Shown here one piece after another: positions 7,084 through 14,139 of a DNA stretch of 37,564 nt. The stretch comes from Akkermansia sp. GTDB lineage: Bacteria > Verrucomicrobiota > Verrucomicrobiia > Verrucomicrobiales > Akkermansiaceae. Location of the stretch: contig JAFYUJ010000021.1 in the NCBI GenBank assembly GCA_017558555.1, positions 1 to 37,564 of the forward strand, in the 5' to 3' direction. Every line of letters starts with the position of its first letter. The first letter of the stretch is position 1. The translations under genes and the position numbers were made by a program. Under the pieces are notes generated by a model. The model worked only from the letters and a program-made list of their open reading frames with translations, was not told where the DNA came from and did not search any database.

Positions 7084-7646
7084 ATCTGCCAATCCACCTC
7101 TACCCGCACAGGCTCACCCTGCTTGTTTTCATAGAGGACGTAGCCGTTTTCAACGCCGAACTTGTGCACCTCCATGGTCACTTTGACGTCAAAACAGCAG
7201 TAGCGGGCGATATCCAGCATCAACTGCGGGTCCCCCGTCTTCTCATACTCGGCCCACCATTTGAGGGCGTCCGTCCCGTCAGCCGTCTTGGAACAACCTC
7301 CAAGTGTGACCTTGGCGATGGAATCCAGCTTGAGACGATGCCCCACTTTTTCGCTCATGTAGGGGCAGATATCCAGATTGTGTGTCACATCCTTGACGGA
7401 CCAGAAGGTGAACGCCTGCAGCACTTCGTAGTCGAACCCAATGTGGTTGTAGCCCACCACCAGGTCCGCTGAGCGCAGCTCTTCTATCAGGGCTTCTACC
7501 TGGTCTTCGGTGTAGATGTGGTAGGCCTGGTCTTTGGTGGAATAGGTGACTCCGACGGACATGCCCATCTTGTCGGCATTGCCCCAGCCGCCTACCTGGG
7601 CTGCTGAACGGCGTGTTTCCAAATCAAAATAGACGATGTTTTTCAT
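7080..7646 (-). CDS. DEDD-type 3'-5' exonuclease-like protein (RNase H fold)
   Basis: The three exonuclease motifs of the DEDD superfamily are in order: FDLET (D8, E10), NHIGFD (D72) and YCCFD (Y149, D153). These residues normally hold two metal ions for 3'-5' nucleic acid cleavage. The 188-residue length fits a stand-alone RNase-H-like domain of the YprB type. The substrate cannot be inferred. Its ATG overlaps the TGA of trmL by four bases, so it is translationally coupled and ends the minus-strand unit. Confidence 0.8.
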   Translation of the reverse strand: MKNIVYFDLETRRSAAQVGGWGNADKMGMSVGVTYSTKDQAYHIYTEDQVEALIEELRSADLVVGYNHIGFDYEVLQAFTFWSVKDVTHNLDICPYMSEKVGHRLKLDSIAKVTLGGCSKTADGTDALKWWAEYEKTGDPQLMLDIARYCCFDVKVTMEVHKFGVENGYVLYENKQGEPVRVEVDWQI

Positions 7647-8116
7647 GGGGCAGGGTGGGTGAGGGTGCGGCGCAATCCTTCATACAGGACGATGGCAACC
7701 GAGGTGGAAAGATTGAGGGAACGCGCATGCGTGCCCGGCATGGGGATGATGAGCGAGGTATCCGGGTGCACGTTAATCCAGCGCTCCGGCAGGCCTTTGG
7801 ATTCGGGGCCAAAGACGAAGTAATCCCCATCCCGGATGGGGGCATCTTCTGACCAGATGCTGTGGCTGGCTTTGGTGGAGAGGTACCAGAAGCGGGCGTC
7901 GGGTTCGGCAGCGGCTTCCAGCTGCTCCAGACTGTCCCAGAGATGCAGGTCGACATGCTGCCAGTAATCAAGCCCGGTGCGGCGCACATGCTTTTCATCC
8001 AGACTGAAGCCCAGCGGCTTGATGAGGTGCAGACGTGCATTGGTGGCCACAGCCAAGCGGCCTGCGGCACCGGTGTTGTGCGGTATTTCCGGGTGGTAAA
8101 GTACTATGTGAAACAT
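7643..8116 (-). CDS. trmL: tRNA (cytidine/uridine-34 2'-O)-methyltransferase
   Basis: TrmL is a SPOUT methyltransferase that 2'-O-methylates the wobble base of certain leucine tRNAs. The 157 residues are the minimal SPOUT length. Visible motifs are HPEIPHNTGAAGR near the start, GLDYW in the middle, FGPESKGLP, and the C-terminal knot SLNLSTSVAIVLYE. It starts 15 bases after the sugar transferase gene and overlaps the exonuclease gene downstream. The assignment to TrmL rather than another SPOUT enzyme rests on length and GLDYW. Confidence 0.92.
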   Translation of the reverse strand: MFHIVLYHPEIPHNTGAAGRLAVATNARLHLIKPLGFSLDEKHVRRTGLDYWQHVDLHLWDSLEQLEAAAEPDARFWYLSTKASHSIWSEDAPIRDGDYFVFGPESKGLPERWINVHPDTSLIIPMPGTHARSLNLSTSVAIVLYEGLRRTLTHPAP

Positions 8117-8131
8117 GTGCCCGCGAAGTGG

Positions 8132-9541
8132 TTATTTGGCACCTTTGCCGAACAAAACAGCGGGAATGGTGCGCAGCACCAGCATGCAGTCGACCCAGAG
8201 ACTCCAGTTATCAATGTACTTGAGGTCTTTGTTGACCATGGTGCTGAACTCCGTGTTGTCACTGCGGTCTTCCACCTGCCAGTAGCAGGTCAGGCCCGGC
8301 TTCACGCTCAGGCGGCGGCGGTTCCAGATATCCGGAAATTGGTTGGTCTCGTACGTCGGCAGCGGGCGGGGCCCCACGATGCTCATTTCACCCATCAGGA
8401 TGTTGATAAGCTGCGGTAGTTCATCAATGGAGGTCTTGCGGATGAAGTGCCCGAACTTGAAGATGCGCGGGTCATTGGTCAGTTTGAAAATCGGCCCGTC
8501 CATCTCATTGCCGTATTTGGCTTTGATTTCATCCAGTCGCTTGTCCGCATCTGCGTACATGGAGCGGAATTTCCACATGGCAAAGGGTTTGCCGTGCAGG
8601 CCGGAGCGCATCTGGCGGTAGAAAATGGGGCCGTTCGGGTCGCTGATGCGTATACCGATGGCGGCGATGAGCCACAGGGGAGAGGTGCCGATGATGGCAA
8701 AGAACGCCAGCACGCGATCCATCACAGATTTGAACAATCGAGCCCAGGAATAGACCGGTGTGGAGGAGAGTATGAGGGCCTTGCTGTCATCAATCTCTGC
8801 AATGTTGGCTCGCAGGGAGATGGAGTGGTCGTCTCTCAGGATGATGTACACATCAATACCTTGCAGCTCGCAGAGGCTTACGGCTGTTTTGTTGGCCTCG
8901 TAGGCATCCAGCCCGCCGAAGAGGAAAAGCTGCTCGACGTGGTTTTCTTCGATGATGCGCTGGATGTCCTGCTCCGTTGATTCGCCGGCAATGGCTCGTC
9001 CGGCAACATGTGCGCTCCTGAGCCAATGCTGAGGCAGCTGGTTCCAGCCGTTGTCAATGTCTTCTTGGCTGCCGGCCAGCAGAACGCTGCGCAGGTGATT
9101 GCGACCATTGGTGGTGTGCAGTTGCAGCCAGCGGAAAAGATGGAAGCGCAGGAACAGTGCCAGTAAAATCGTAATGAGACACACCAGAATGGTGTGGTTG
9201 ATGTAATAGTAGTCCCCCTGGCCTCGTGTCGCCTGATAGATGGCAATAGCGCACAGATAGTACACAAAGAATGCAAAAAGCTGGCGAACAGCAGACGCGG
9301 TGCGTTGCAGGTTGCCGCGGTGATAGAAGCCTACCAAGCGCAGAACTACCGGTACCGCCGCTACGGCAACCCCTACAACAAAGGGGGTTGTGGTAATCAG
9401 GTTGAATCCTTTCTGCGCTTGCCAGCCAATGAACGGGGAAATCCAGTTCGTAAGCTCCGGCGCAATATAGGCACAGCACAACGATAAAGCCAGGTCTACC
9501 AGCGGACTGATGCGGGAGAGAATGGAGCGGTTACGAGTCAT
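8132..9541 (-). CDS. Undecaprenyl-phosphate sugar phosphotransferase (WcaJ/WbaP-like)
   Basis: This integral membrane enzyme begins a polysaccharide repeat unit by moving a sugar-1-phosphate from a nucleotide sugar to the undecaprenyl carrier. The N-terminal third has about four membrane segments, the middle is a Rossmann-like soluble domain, then a membrane hairpin, then the bacterial sugar transferase domain with MWKFRSM, KTSIDELPQL and MSIVGPRP. Length is about 469 residues. Three in-frame starts exist: GTG 9574, ATG 9553 and ATG 9541. A near-consensus promoter covers the first two, so ATG 9541 is preferred and the mRNA would be almost leaderless. No other polysaccharide gene is adjacent. 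Confidence 0.9.
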   Translation of the reverse strand: MTRNRSILSRISPLVDLALSLCCAYIAPELTNWISPFIGWQAQKGFNLITTTPFVVGVAVAAVPVVLRLVGFYHRGNLQRTASAVRQLFAFFVYYLCAIAIYQATRGQGDYYYINHTILVCLITILLALFLRFHLFRWLQLHTTNGRNHLRSVLLAGSQEDIDNGWNQLPQHWLRSAHVAGRAIAGESTEQDIQRIIEENHVEQLFLFGGLDAYEANKTAVSLCELQGIDVYIILRDDHSISLRANIAEIDDSKALILSSTPVYSWARLFKSVMDRVLAFFAIIGTSPLWLIAAIGIRISDPNGPIFYRQMRSGLHGKPFAMWKFRSMYADADKRLDEIKAKYGNEMDGPIFKLTNDPRIFKFGHFIRKTSIDELPQLINILMGEMSIVGPRPLPTYETNQFPDIWNRRRLSVKPGLTCYWQVEDRSDNTEFSTMVNKDLKYIDNWSLWVDCMLVLRTIPAVLFGKGAK

Positions 9542-9551
9542 GCGTGCGCGC

Positions 9552-9580
9552 ATTATACTCTTTCGTGCGCACACTGTCTA
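9552..9580 (-). promoter_or_regulatory. Promoter of the sugar transferase-trmL-exonuclease unit
   Basis: Minus-strand TAGACA (9580-9575), 17-nt spacer, perfect TATAAT (9557-9552). The ATG at 9541 begins 11 nt past the -10, so the leader is only about four bases. It lies inside the annotatable longer frame, which decides the start. Confidence 0.75.
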
Positions 9581-9600
9581 GCAGAAAATGGACGGCGTGT

Positions 9601-9831
9601 TCAGCAAACAATGGAACGGATGCGGGCGCGGTCAAAATCTGCCGGACAAATGGTCACATTGACTTTGGTGCCGGGGAGAATGAAATCCAGCAGGTGTGCT
9701 TCTTTTTTTTGCACGAATGCTACCGTTTCCTTGCCGTTGGGCAGGGTGGCATGAAAGGCAGTAGGGGCAAATCGCTCGCGGATGGTGCACACGCTGTCGA
9801 TGTACTGGGATGGGTAAGATGGCTGGCTCAT
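9601..9831 (-). CDS. Divergent IF-1-like OB-fold mini-protein
   Basis: The 76-residue product aligns by eye with translation initiation factor IF-1 over its whole length: F-x-x-x-L-x-N-G, then V-A, then a lysine-containing turn, then ILPGTKVNVTICPADFDRARI, against the IF-1 pattern [21 protein letters not shown]. It has its own N-terminal ten residues (MSQPSYPSQY) and lacks IF-1's basic start. IF-1 binds the 30S A site; whether this copy does is unknown, and it may be a paralogue or an RNA-binding cold-shock-like factor. It starts 9 bases after the AsmA-like gene and is likely co-transcribed with it. Confidence 0.7.
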   Translation of the reverse strand: MSQPSYPSQYIDSVCTIRERFAPTAFHATLPNGKETVAFVQKKEAHLLDFILPGTKVNVTICPADFDRARIRSIVC

Positions 9832-9840
9832 AATGGAGAA

Positions 9841-11400
9841 TCAGAAGATGGAACGAAGGGTGTTTTTGAACAGGTCGGTAGCGCTGTTGATAGGGGAGGT
9901 GGATTCTTTTTGCTTTTTCCGGGAAGAGGTGTCTTCTGTTTTGTTTTCCGGTTGCTCTGTAATCGTGCTGAATAGTTCTGTGATGGCTTTTGACGCATCT
10001 CCCGCAACACCGGGAATGGCTTTGCTGAGAACGGTGCACAGGCGGATGGTTAAATCCTCCTGCGGGTCATCCAGTGTGCCGCTGAGGTTCAGTTTGACCC
10101 ATACGTACCCCTGGTCATCTTTTGGACTGAAAATGCCCTGGAGTGCCTCTGTGGGGATGTGCCTGAAGCGGCTTTCCGGTAATCCAATGGTCAGCGTGCC
10201 GCCCAGGGATTTGTCTTCTCCGACGATGACGCGACCTTTCACCAACAAAAGCGCGTTTGCGGCTCGCAGATCTATCTGATCAAACAGCCATGCATTGCGG
10301 ATGTTGTGCGAGGTGTCGTTGTAGGGGTAACTGAGGCGGCATTCTGCTCGTTCCAATGGAATGGAGCGGTAGGGCATGGTGCCGTGAAACTGCAAATCAG
10401 AGAGGATGGGAAGCCCCTCCAGTACGCCTTTCTGAAGTGAAAGGTACCCGGCGCCGCGTGCCAGTTTCTGTTGCTTTCCGGTCAGCTCCAGCTCGCCATA
10501 CAATTCGCCATGCAGCCGTTTTTGCCATTCGGGATTCAAAATGCGTGCCACATTTGCTTTGTTGGATCGCAGAACGGCGCTCCAACGCTTTGTCTTTGGG
10601 TTGTAAGAGCCGCGCGCACGCAGCTCCCCGGGCGAAAGCAACAGCCGACTTTCCGTCAGGGTTATTTCTTTGGGGGAGGCGATGACGGTGGCGTTTTTGA
10701 TGCTGGTATCGCGCAGGTAAGTGAAGGGTGTATGGAAACGCCCGTTTTCCAGATTGATTTGCCAGGTGTTGCTGCCCAGTTTAGCTTGTGGTGTGGCTGT
10801 TGTGGTGCAGCCATGCAGTGAATATTGGCTTTCTCCCAGCACCAGATGAGCATCGCTGTCTTTGCATTCAAAAAAATCCAGAGAAAATTGATTCGGCGCA
10901 AAATTGCTGCCAATACTTTTTGTTCTTTCCTCTTCTGCCTCCACTGTGGGTGCCCCCCCGTCCTTTTTGGGGGCAGAGGATGATGGCGATACGTTCAGGC
11001 GAATCTCTGCCTCCTCCACGGTCAGTTTGCGAACAACCAATTTGCGGTTCCATATGGCTCCACGGTCAATTTCTGTGCTGATGCCCTGCGCAGACAGTGC
11101 CTGAATCGGGCCGGCCTGTGTCAATTCGGCTGCGTTCAGGGTGATTCGATTGTTGTCAATTTGCAGCGAATCGCGCAGGGTGACGCTTTCGGCTTGCATG
11201 ATTTGCCGGGCTTGCCGACTCAGCTCTTTACAAAAAGCCGGGCTTTGCAGGTGAGACAGAAGCTGGTAGTAGGCTATCACTATCAGTGTGGTCACCGAAC
11301 CAACGATGATGAGTGCCCAGGAGAGAATGCGGCGGCTTTTGCTTCCTTTGGTGAAGAATCCCCTGCGCGTGTGGTGCCTGTCTCGTCTGCGTGCTGCCAT
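9841..11400 (-). CDS. AsmA-like membrane-anchored envelope protein
   Basis: The 519-residue product has a basic N-terminus (ARRRDRHH), one membrane segment at about residues 28-46, and a long beta-rich external region. The end carries LNLSGTLDDPQEDL, a signature of AsmA/YhdP-type repeat-barrel proteins, followed by a helix and a Lys/Glu-rich tail. Family members are thought to help move lipids between the membranes of diderm bacteria. Pro/Ala/Lys-rich low-complexity sequence interrupts the fold near residue 145. No strong promoter is seen; TTGAAA-17-TACAAA before the ATG is weak. Exact family is uncertain. Confidence 0.65.
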   Translation of the reverse strand: MAARRRDRHHTRRGFFTKGSKSRRILSWALIIVGSVTTLIVIAYYQLLSHLQSPAFCKELSRQARQIMQAESVTLRDSLQIDNNRITLNAAELTQAGPIQALSAQGISTEIDRGAIWNRKLVVRKLTVEEAEIRLNVSPSSSAPKKDGGAPTVEAEEERTKSIGSNFAPNQFSLDFFECKDSDAHLVLGESQYSLHGCTTTATPQAKLGSNTWQINLENGRFHTPFTYLRDTSIKNATVIASPKEITLTESRLLLSPGELRARGSYNPKTKRWSAVLRSNKANVARILNPEWQKRLHGELYGELELTGKQQKLARGAGYLSLQKGVLEGLPILSDLQFHGTMPYRSIPLERAECRLSYPYNDTSHNIRNAWLFDQIDLRAANALLLVKGRVIVGEDKSLGGTLTIGLPESRFRHIPTEALQGIFSPKDDQGYVWVKLNLSGTLDDPQEDLTIRLCTVLSKAIPGVAGDASKAITELFSTITEQPENKTEDTSSRKKQKESTSPINSATDLFKNTLRSIF

Positions 11401-11487
11401 GTCGCCCTCTTTGTATCATAGGTGTTCATTGCTTTCAAGAGTTTACTGTTACCTGTAAAATAATTGTCTCAATCTGCAAATTAAGGG

Positions 11488-11516
11488 TTGACTAATTCGG
11501 TCTGATTTGCTTTAAT
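11488..11516 (+). promoter_or_regulatory. Promoter of the small lipoprotein
   Basis: TTGACT (11488-11493), 17-nt spacer, TTTAAT (11511-11516). It overlaps an upstream in-frame ATG (11515), which rules that start out in favour of 11548. Confidence 0.75.
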
Positions 11517-11547
11517 GCACACCGAAAAATCAAACATTCGATTTTCT

Positions 11548-11727
11548 ATGAAAGCTATTACTCTCATTCTTGCCGTTGCTACAGCTGTAGGCTTTGCTTC
11601 CTGCTGCTGCCAGTCTCAGCCCATGCCCCCGCTGCGCCCCATGCCCAAGGATTGCGGTGACGCGACACCTGAGGTTGCTGTGCAGCCCGTTCAGCCTATC
11701 CAGGTTCTTCCTCAGCAGGGTAAGTAA
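11548..11727 (+). CDS. Very small Cys/Pro-rich lipoprotein
   Basis: The product has 59 residues: a signal peptide MKAITLILAVATAVGF, then ASCCC giving a lipobox cysteine with two adjacent cysteines, then a Pro/Gln/Val-rich mature chain of about 38 residues. It has no domain I recognise. It resembles entericidin-like or spacer lipoproteins only in size. The gene stands alone between its own promoter and a strong terminator, which argues that it is real and well expressed. Confidence 0.7.
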   Translation: MKAITLILAVATAVGFASCCCQSQPMPPLRPMPKDCGDATPEVAVQPVQPIQVLPQQGK

Positions 11728-11786
11728 GAGACTTGTCGAGGTTGTCCTCGCAGGTGCTGCGCTTTGGTGCAGTTATTCATTTTTGC

Positions 11787-11825
11787 CGGAGTTGTTTCTT
11801 TGTGGAAACAACTCCGATTTTTTTC
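11787..11825 (+). terminator. Rho-independent terminator
   Basis: Perfect 12-bp stem CGGAGTTGTTTC (11787-11798) / GAAACAACTCCG (11805-11816), 6-base loop, then A and a run of eight T. Confidence 0.92.
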
Positions 11826-11977
11826 TGCCGTGAACGCATGCGCGCGCCAGCCGGATGTTTCACTATTCTTGAATAAATGACAATGAATCATCTTTTCGTT
11901 GCGCGGCAGGCAGTGTGTATATTCGCCTGATAGATGGATAAAAATGTGAGAAAATTCGGATTTCCCGTAAATCTTTC

Positions 11978-12006
11978 TTGCCAAGGCTGGAAATTTTGGT
12001 TAAATA
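11978..12006 (+). promoter_or_regulatory. Possible promoter of the exbB operon
   Basis: TTGCCA (11978-11983), 17-nt spacer, TAAATA (12001-12006). The -10 is weak. It would give a leader of only about 8 nt. Confidence 0.35.
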
Positions 12007-12019
12007 GAGGGCGTTACTT

Positions 12020-12877
12020 ATGCATAAACGCAGTTTTAACACTATGAAATCAGTCATTACTCGTCTCGGTGTCCGTGCACTCTCCTTCGGGTCTGTCGCA
12101 ATGCTCGCTCTGTCCACAGCTTTCGCTCAGGAAGCTGAGGTAACGGAAAAGTCCATGCTCGATAAGTGGGTTATCGAAGGTGGTTGGACCATGATTCCCC
12201 TCGTGATCCTCCTTGCCGCTACGATTTTCCTTATCGTTTATTGCATCATGTCTCTTGGTAAGAGCAAGTTCTGCCCGGAGGATCTTCGCTCCCAGCTTAT
12301 TGCTCTCATGACGGAGTGCCGCGTGCAGTCCGCTATTCAGCTTGCCACCACCAGCCCCACTTATCTGGGCCGCCTGGTTGCATATGCTCTGCCCAACATT
12401 GACGCCAACCGCCCCGAAGACCTGGGCAAGGATGGTATTGAAGACGCCATTGTTGACTTCGCCAACAACGAGCGCCCCACCCTCATGAAGTATGTGGATA
12501 TGCTCGCTCTCAGTGGCTCTCTTGCTCCCTCTATCGGTCTGTTCGGTACGGTGCAGGGCATGGTGGAAGCCTTCGCCATTCTGTCCGCCACCGGTCAGGC
12601 TGACCCCACCCAGCTCGCAGGTTCCATCTCCGTGGCTCTGCTCACCACCTTCTGGGGTCTGATTATCTCCATTATCGCTATGCCTGCCTTCTTCTTCCTC
12701 AAGAAGAAAGCCCAGGCTCTGGAAGCAGAATGCGTGAACACCATTGAAGAAATGGTCAATACCTCCATCAACGTCATCAACGCTGAAGCTCAGCTTGCTC
12801 GTATCCCCGAGGGCTTGGGTGAAGACGGTGAAGAAGAAATCGTTGAAGAAGAGGTTGAAGAGGAAGAACAGGCCTGA
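12020..12877 (+). CDS. exbB: ExbB/TolQ/MotA-type proton channel subunit
   Basis: ExbB-type proteins form the pentameric inner-membrane channel that turns proton flow into mechanical work. The 285-residue product has a cleavable-looking signal (ends AFAQEA), a first membrane span at about residues 55-77 (GGWTMIPLVILLAATIFL), a cytoplasmic loop, then the family core with SLAPSIGLFGTVQGMVEAF and two further spans through LLTTFWGLIISIIAM. The C-terminus is an unusual Glu run. An N-terminal signal plus extra domain is common in ExbB homologues of TPR-linked systems. ATG 12020 has a weak AGAGG at good spacing; ATG 12044 also works. It heads exbB-exbD-exbD. Confidence 0.9.
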   Translation: MHKRSFNTMKSVITRLGVRALSFGSVAMLALSTAFAQEAEVTEKSMLDKWVIEGGWTMIPLVILLAATIFLIVYCIMSLGKSKFCPEDLRSQLIALMTECRVQSAIQLATTSPTYLGRLVAYALPNIDANRPEDLGKDGIEDAIVDFANNERPTLMKYVDMLALSGSLAPSIGLFGTVQGMVEAFAILSATGQADPTQLAGSISVALLTTFWGLIISIIAMPAFFFLKKKAQALEAECVNTIEEMVNTSINVINAEAQLARIPEGLGEDGEEEIVEEEVEEEEQA

Positions 12878-12961
12878 TGCCTGATTTCGTAGCGGGCCTG
12901 CCCGCCTGGGATTTCCCACACGGGCAGGCATCATAAACTCAACATCGACTCATTTTCTTCT

Positions 12962-13486
12962 ATGTCCAAGAAAAAAATACAAGCAAAAGACGAGGTTAGT
13001 GGTGAAATTAACCTCTCTCCGATGATTGACTGCTGCTTCCTTCTGCTGATTTTCTTCGTGGTGAACGCCACTCAGATTACCGTTTCCAAGGACCCGAGCG
13101 TGGGCATGCCCAGCGCAGTGTCCTGTACCGAGTTGAAGGATGCAAAGGGTTGCATCGTAGTCAACGTGTTTGCTGATGTCGAGCACATGAAGGGCAATGC
13201 TCTCAACAAGTTTACGACCACGTATCCCGCCGGTACATACTGGGGTGTGGCCGAAGCCGGTGGTAAGAGCATTGGTTACACCTCGTCTCAGACTCAGGAA
13301 CTCACCGATTTCATCTCCAAGCAGAAGGAACTCTTCAAGAGTCAGCACAAGATTGAGGAATCCAAGATTCGCCTCTATCTGCGCGGTGACCAGAATGCTC
13401 CCTGGGATCGTTCGTCTCAGGCCATTCGCTGCGCTGCTGCTGCCGGTGTGAACAACATCGTCTTCGGTACGCTCCCCACCAAGTAA
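12962..13486 (+). CDS. exbD: ExbD/TolR-type protein, first copy
   Basis: ExbD sits inside the ExbB pentamer and carries the protonatable aspartate. Here it is D23 in SPMIDCCFLLLIFFVV, at the start of a single N-terminal membrane helix. The periplasmic domain of about 130 residues is longer and more divergent than usual, with an insert around VEHMKGNALNKF. It ends RCAAAAGVNNIVFGTL, which matches the family's final strand. It lies 84 bases after exbB and 21 bases before the second copy; two different ExbD subunits suggest a heterodimer. Confidence 0.9.
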   Translation: MSKKKIQAKDEVSGEINLSPMIDCCFLLLIFFVVNATQITVSKDPSVGMPSAVSCTELKDAKGCIVVNVFADVEHMKGNALNKFTTTYPAGTYWGVAEAGGKSIGYTSSQTQELTDFISKQKELFKSQHKIEESKIRLYLRGDQNAPWDRSSQAIRCAAAAGVNNIVFGTLPTK

Positions 13487-13507
13487 TCCTTAACTTTCTT
13501 TCCCACT

Positions 13508-14020
13508 ATGGCAAGACATAAGAAACTTCAGACGGAGGAGCAGGGAGATCCTGAGATGAATATCTCGTCTCTGATTGACTGCGTGTTCCTTCTGCTTATT
13601 TACTTCATCGTGGCTACCTCGCTCGTGAGCGAAAAGAAGCTTGATATCTCCATCCCTGCTACGGAGGGTCAGGCCTCTTCCAAGCCCCCGTTGGATCCCG
13701 GTAAAATCAGCGTGAAGGCCAATGGCGTTGTGTTCTGGAACAATGACCTGCAGGTATCAGATGCATACGACCCCACCTTGGCTGATGCCAAGAAGTCTGA
13801 CCCGGCAGCAGGTACCGCCTACAGCGCCCAGCGCAAGATGGAACAGCTGGTAGAACAGCTCAAACTCCTCAAAGACCAGGCGACCGCCATCGATACGAAT
13901 CCTGTGGTGATGCTCGAGGGCTCTCCCCGCGCTGCCCACCAGCGTATTGTGGACGTGATGGCCGCTTTGGCCGAGGCTGATATTCACTCTGTTGGTCTGA
14001 GCACGGCTGCAGAAGAGTAA
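13508..14020 (+). CDS. exbD: ExbD/TolR-type protein, second copy
   Basis: The second ExbD has D24 in NISSLIDCVFLLLIYFIVAT, followed by the usual periplasmic beginning KKLDISIP. The C-terminal part ends DVMAALAEADIHSVGLST, the normal last helix and strand. The middle holds a long polar insert with VEQLKLLKDQATAID. It differs clearly from the first copy, so the pair is an old duplication. A terminator follows at 14049-14088, before the large TPR gene. Confidence 0.9.
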   Translation: MARHKKLQTEEQGDPEMNISSLIDCVFLLLIYFIVATSLVSEKKLDISIPATEGQASSKPPLDPGKISVKANGVVFWNNDLQVSDAYDPTLADAKKSDPAAGTAYSAQRKMEQLVEQLKLLKDQATAIDTNPVVMLEGSPRAAHQRIVDVMAALAEADIHSVGLSTAAEE

Positions 14021-14048
14021 TACAGCCCCCTCAAACGCTTAAATCCCG

Positions 14049-14088
14049 GAGGGGAGCGTAGCGGACTTTACCGCAGCTCCCCTCTTTT
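14049..14088 (+). terminator. Terminator after exbD2
   Basis: Outer 9-bp stem GAGGGGAGC (14049-14057) / GCTCCCCTC (14076-14084) and inner GCGG/CCGC make one long hairpin followed by TTTT. Expression of the downstream TPR genes would be reduced or need a promoter of their own. Confidence 0.85.
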
Positions 14089-14139
14089 GTTCGCTAAGTC
14101 GGACACATCCCCTTTATTTCAAACCACCTACGATATTTC

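Noticed and set aside
14089..14139. Separate promoter for the large TPR gene
   Set aside because: TTCGCT-17-TTTATT is too far from consensus to claim; expression by readthrough is equally likely.
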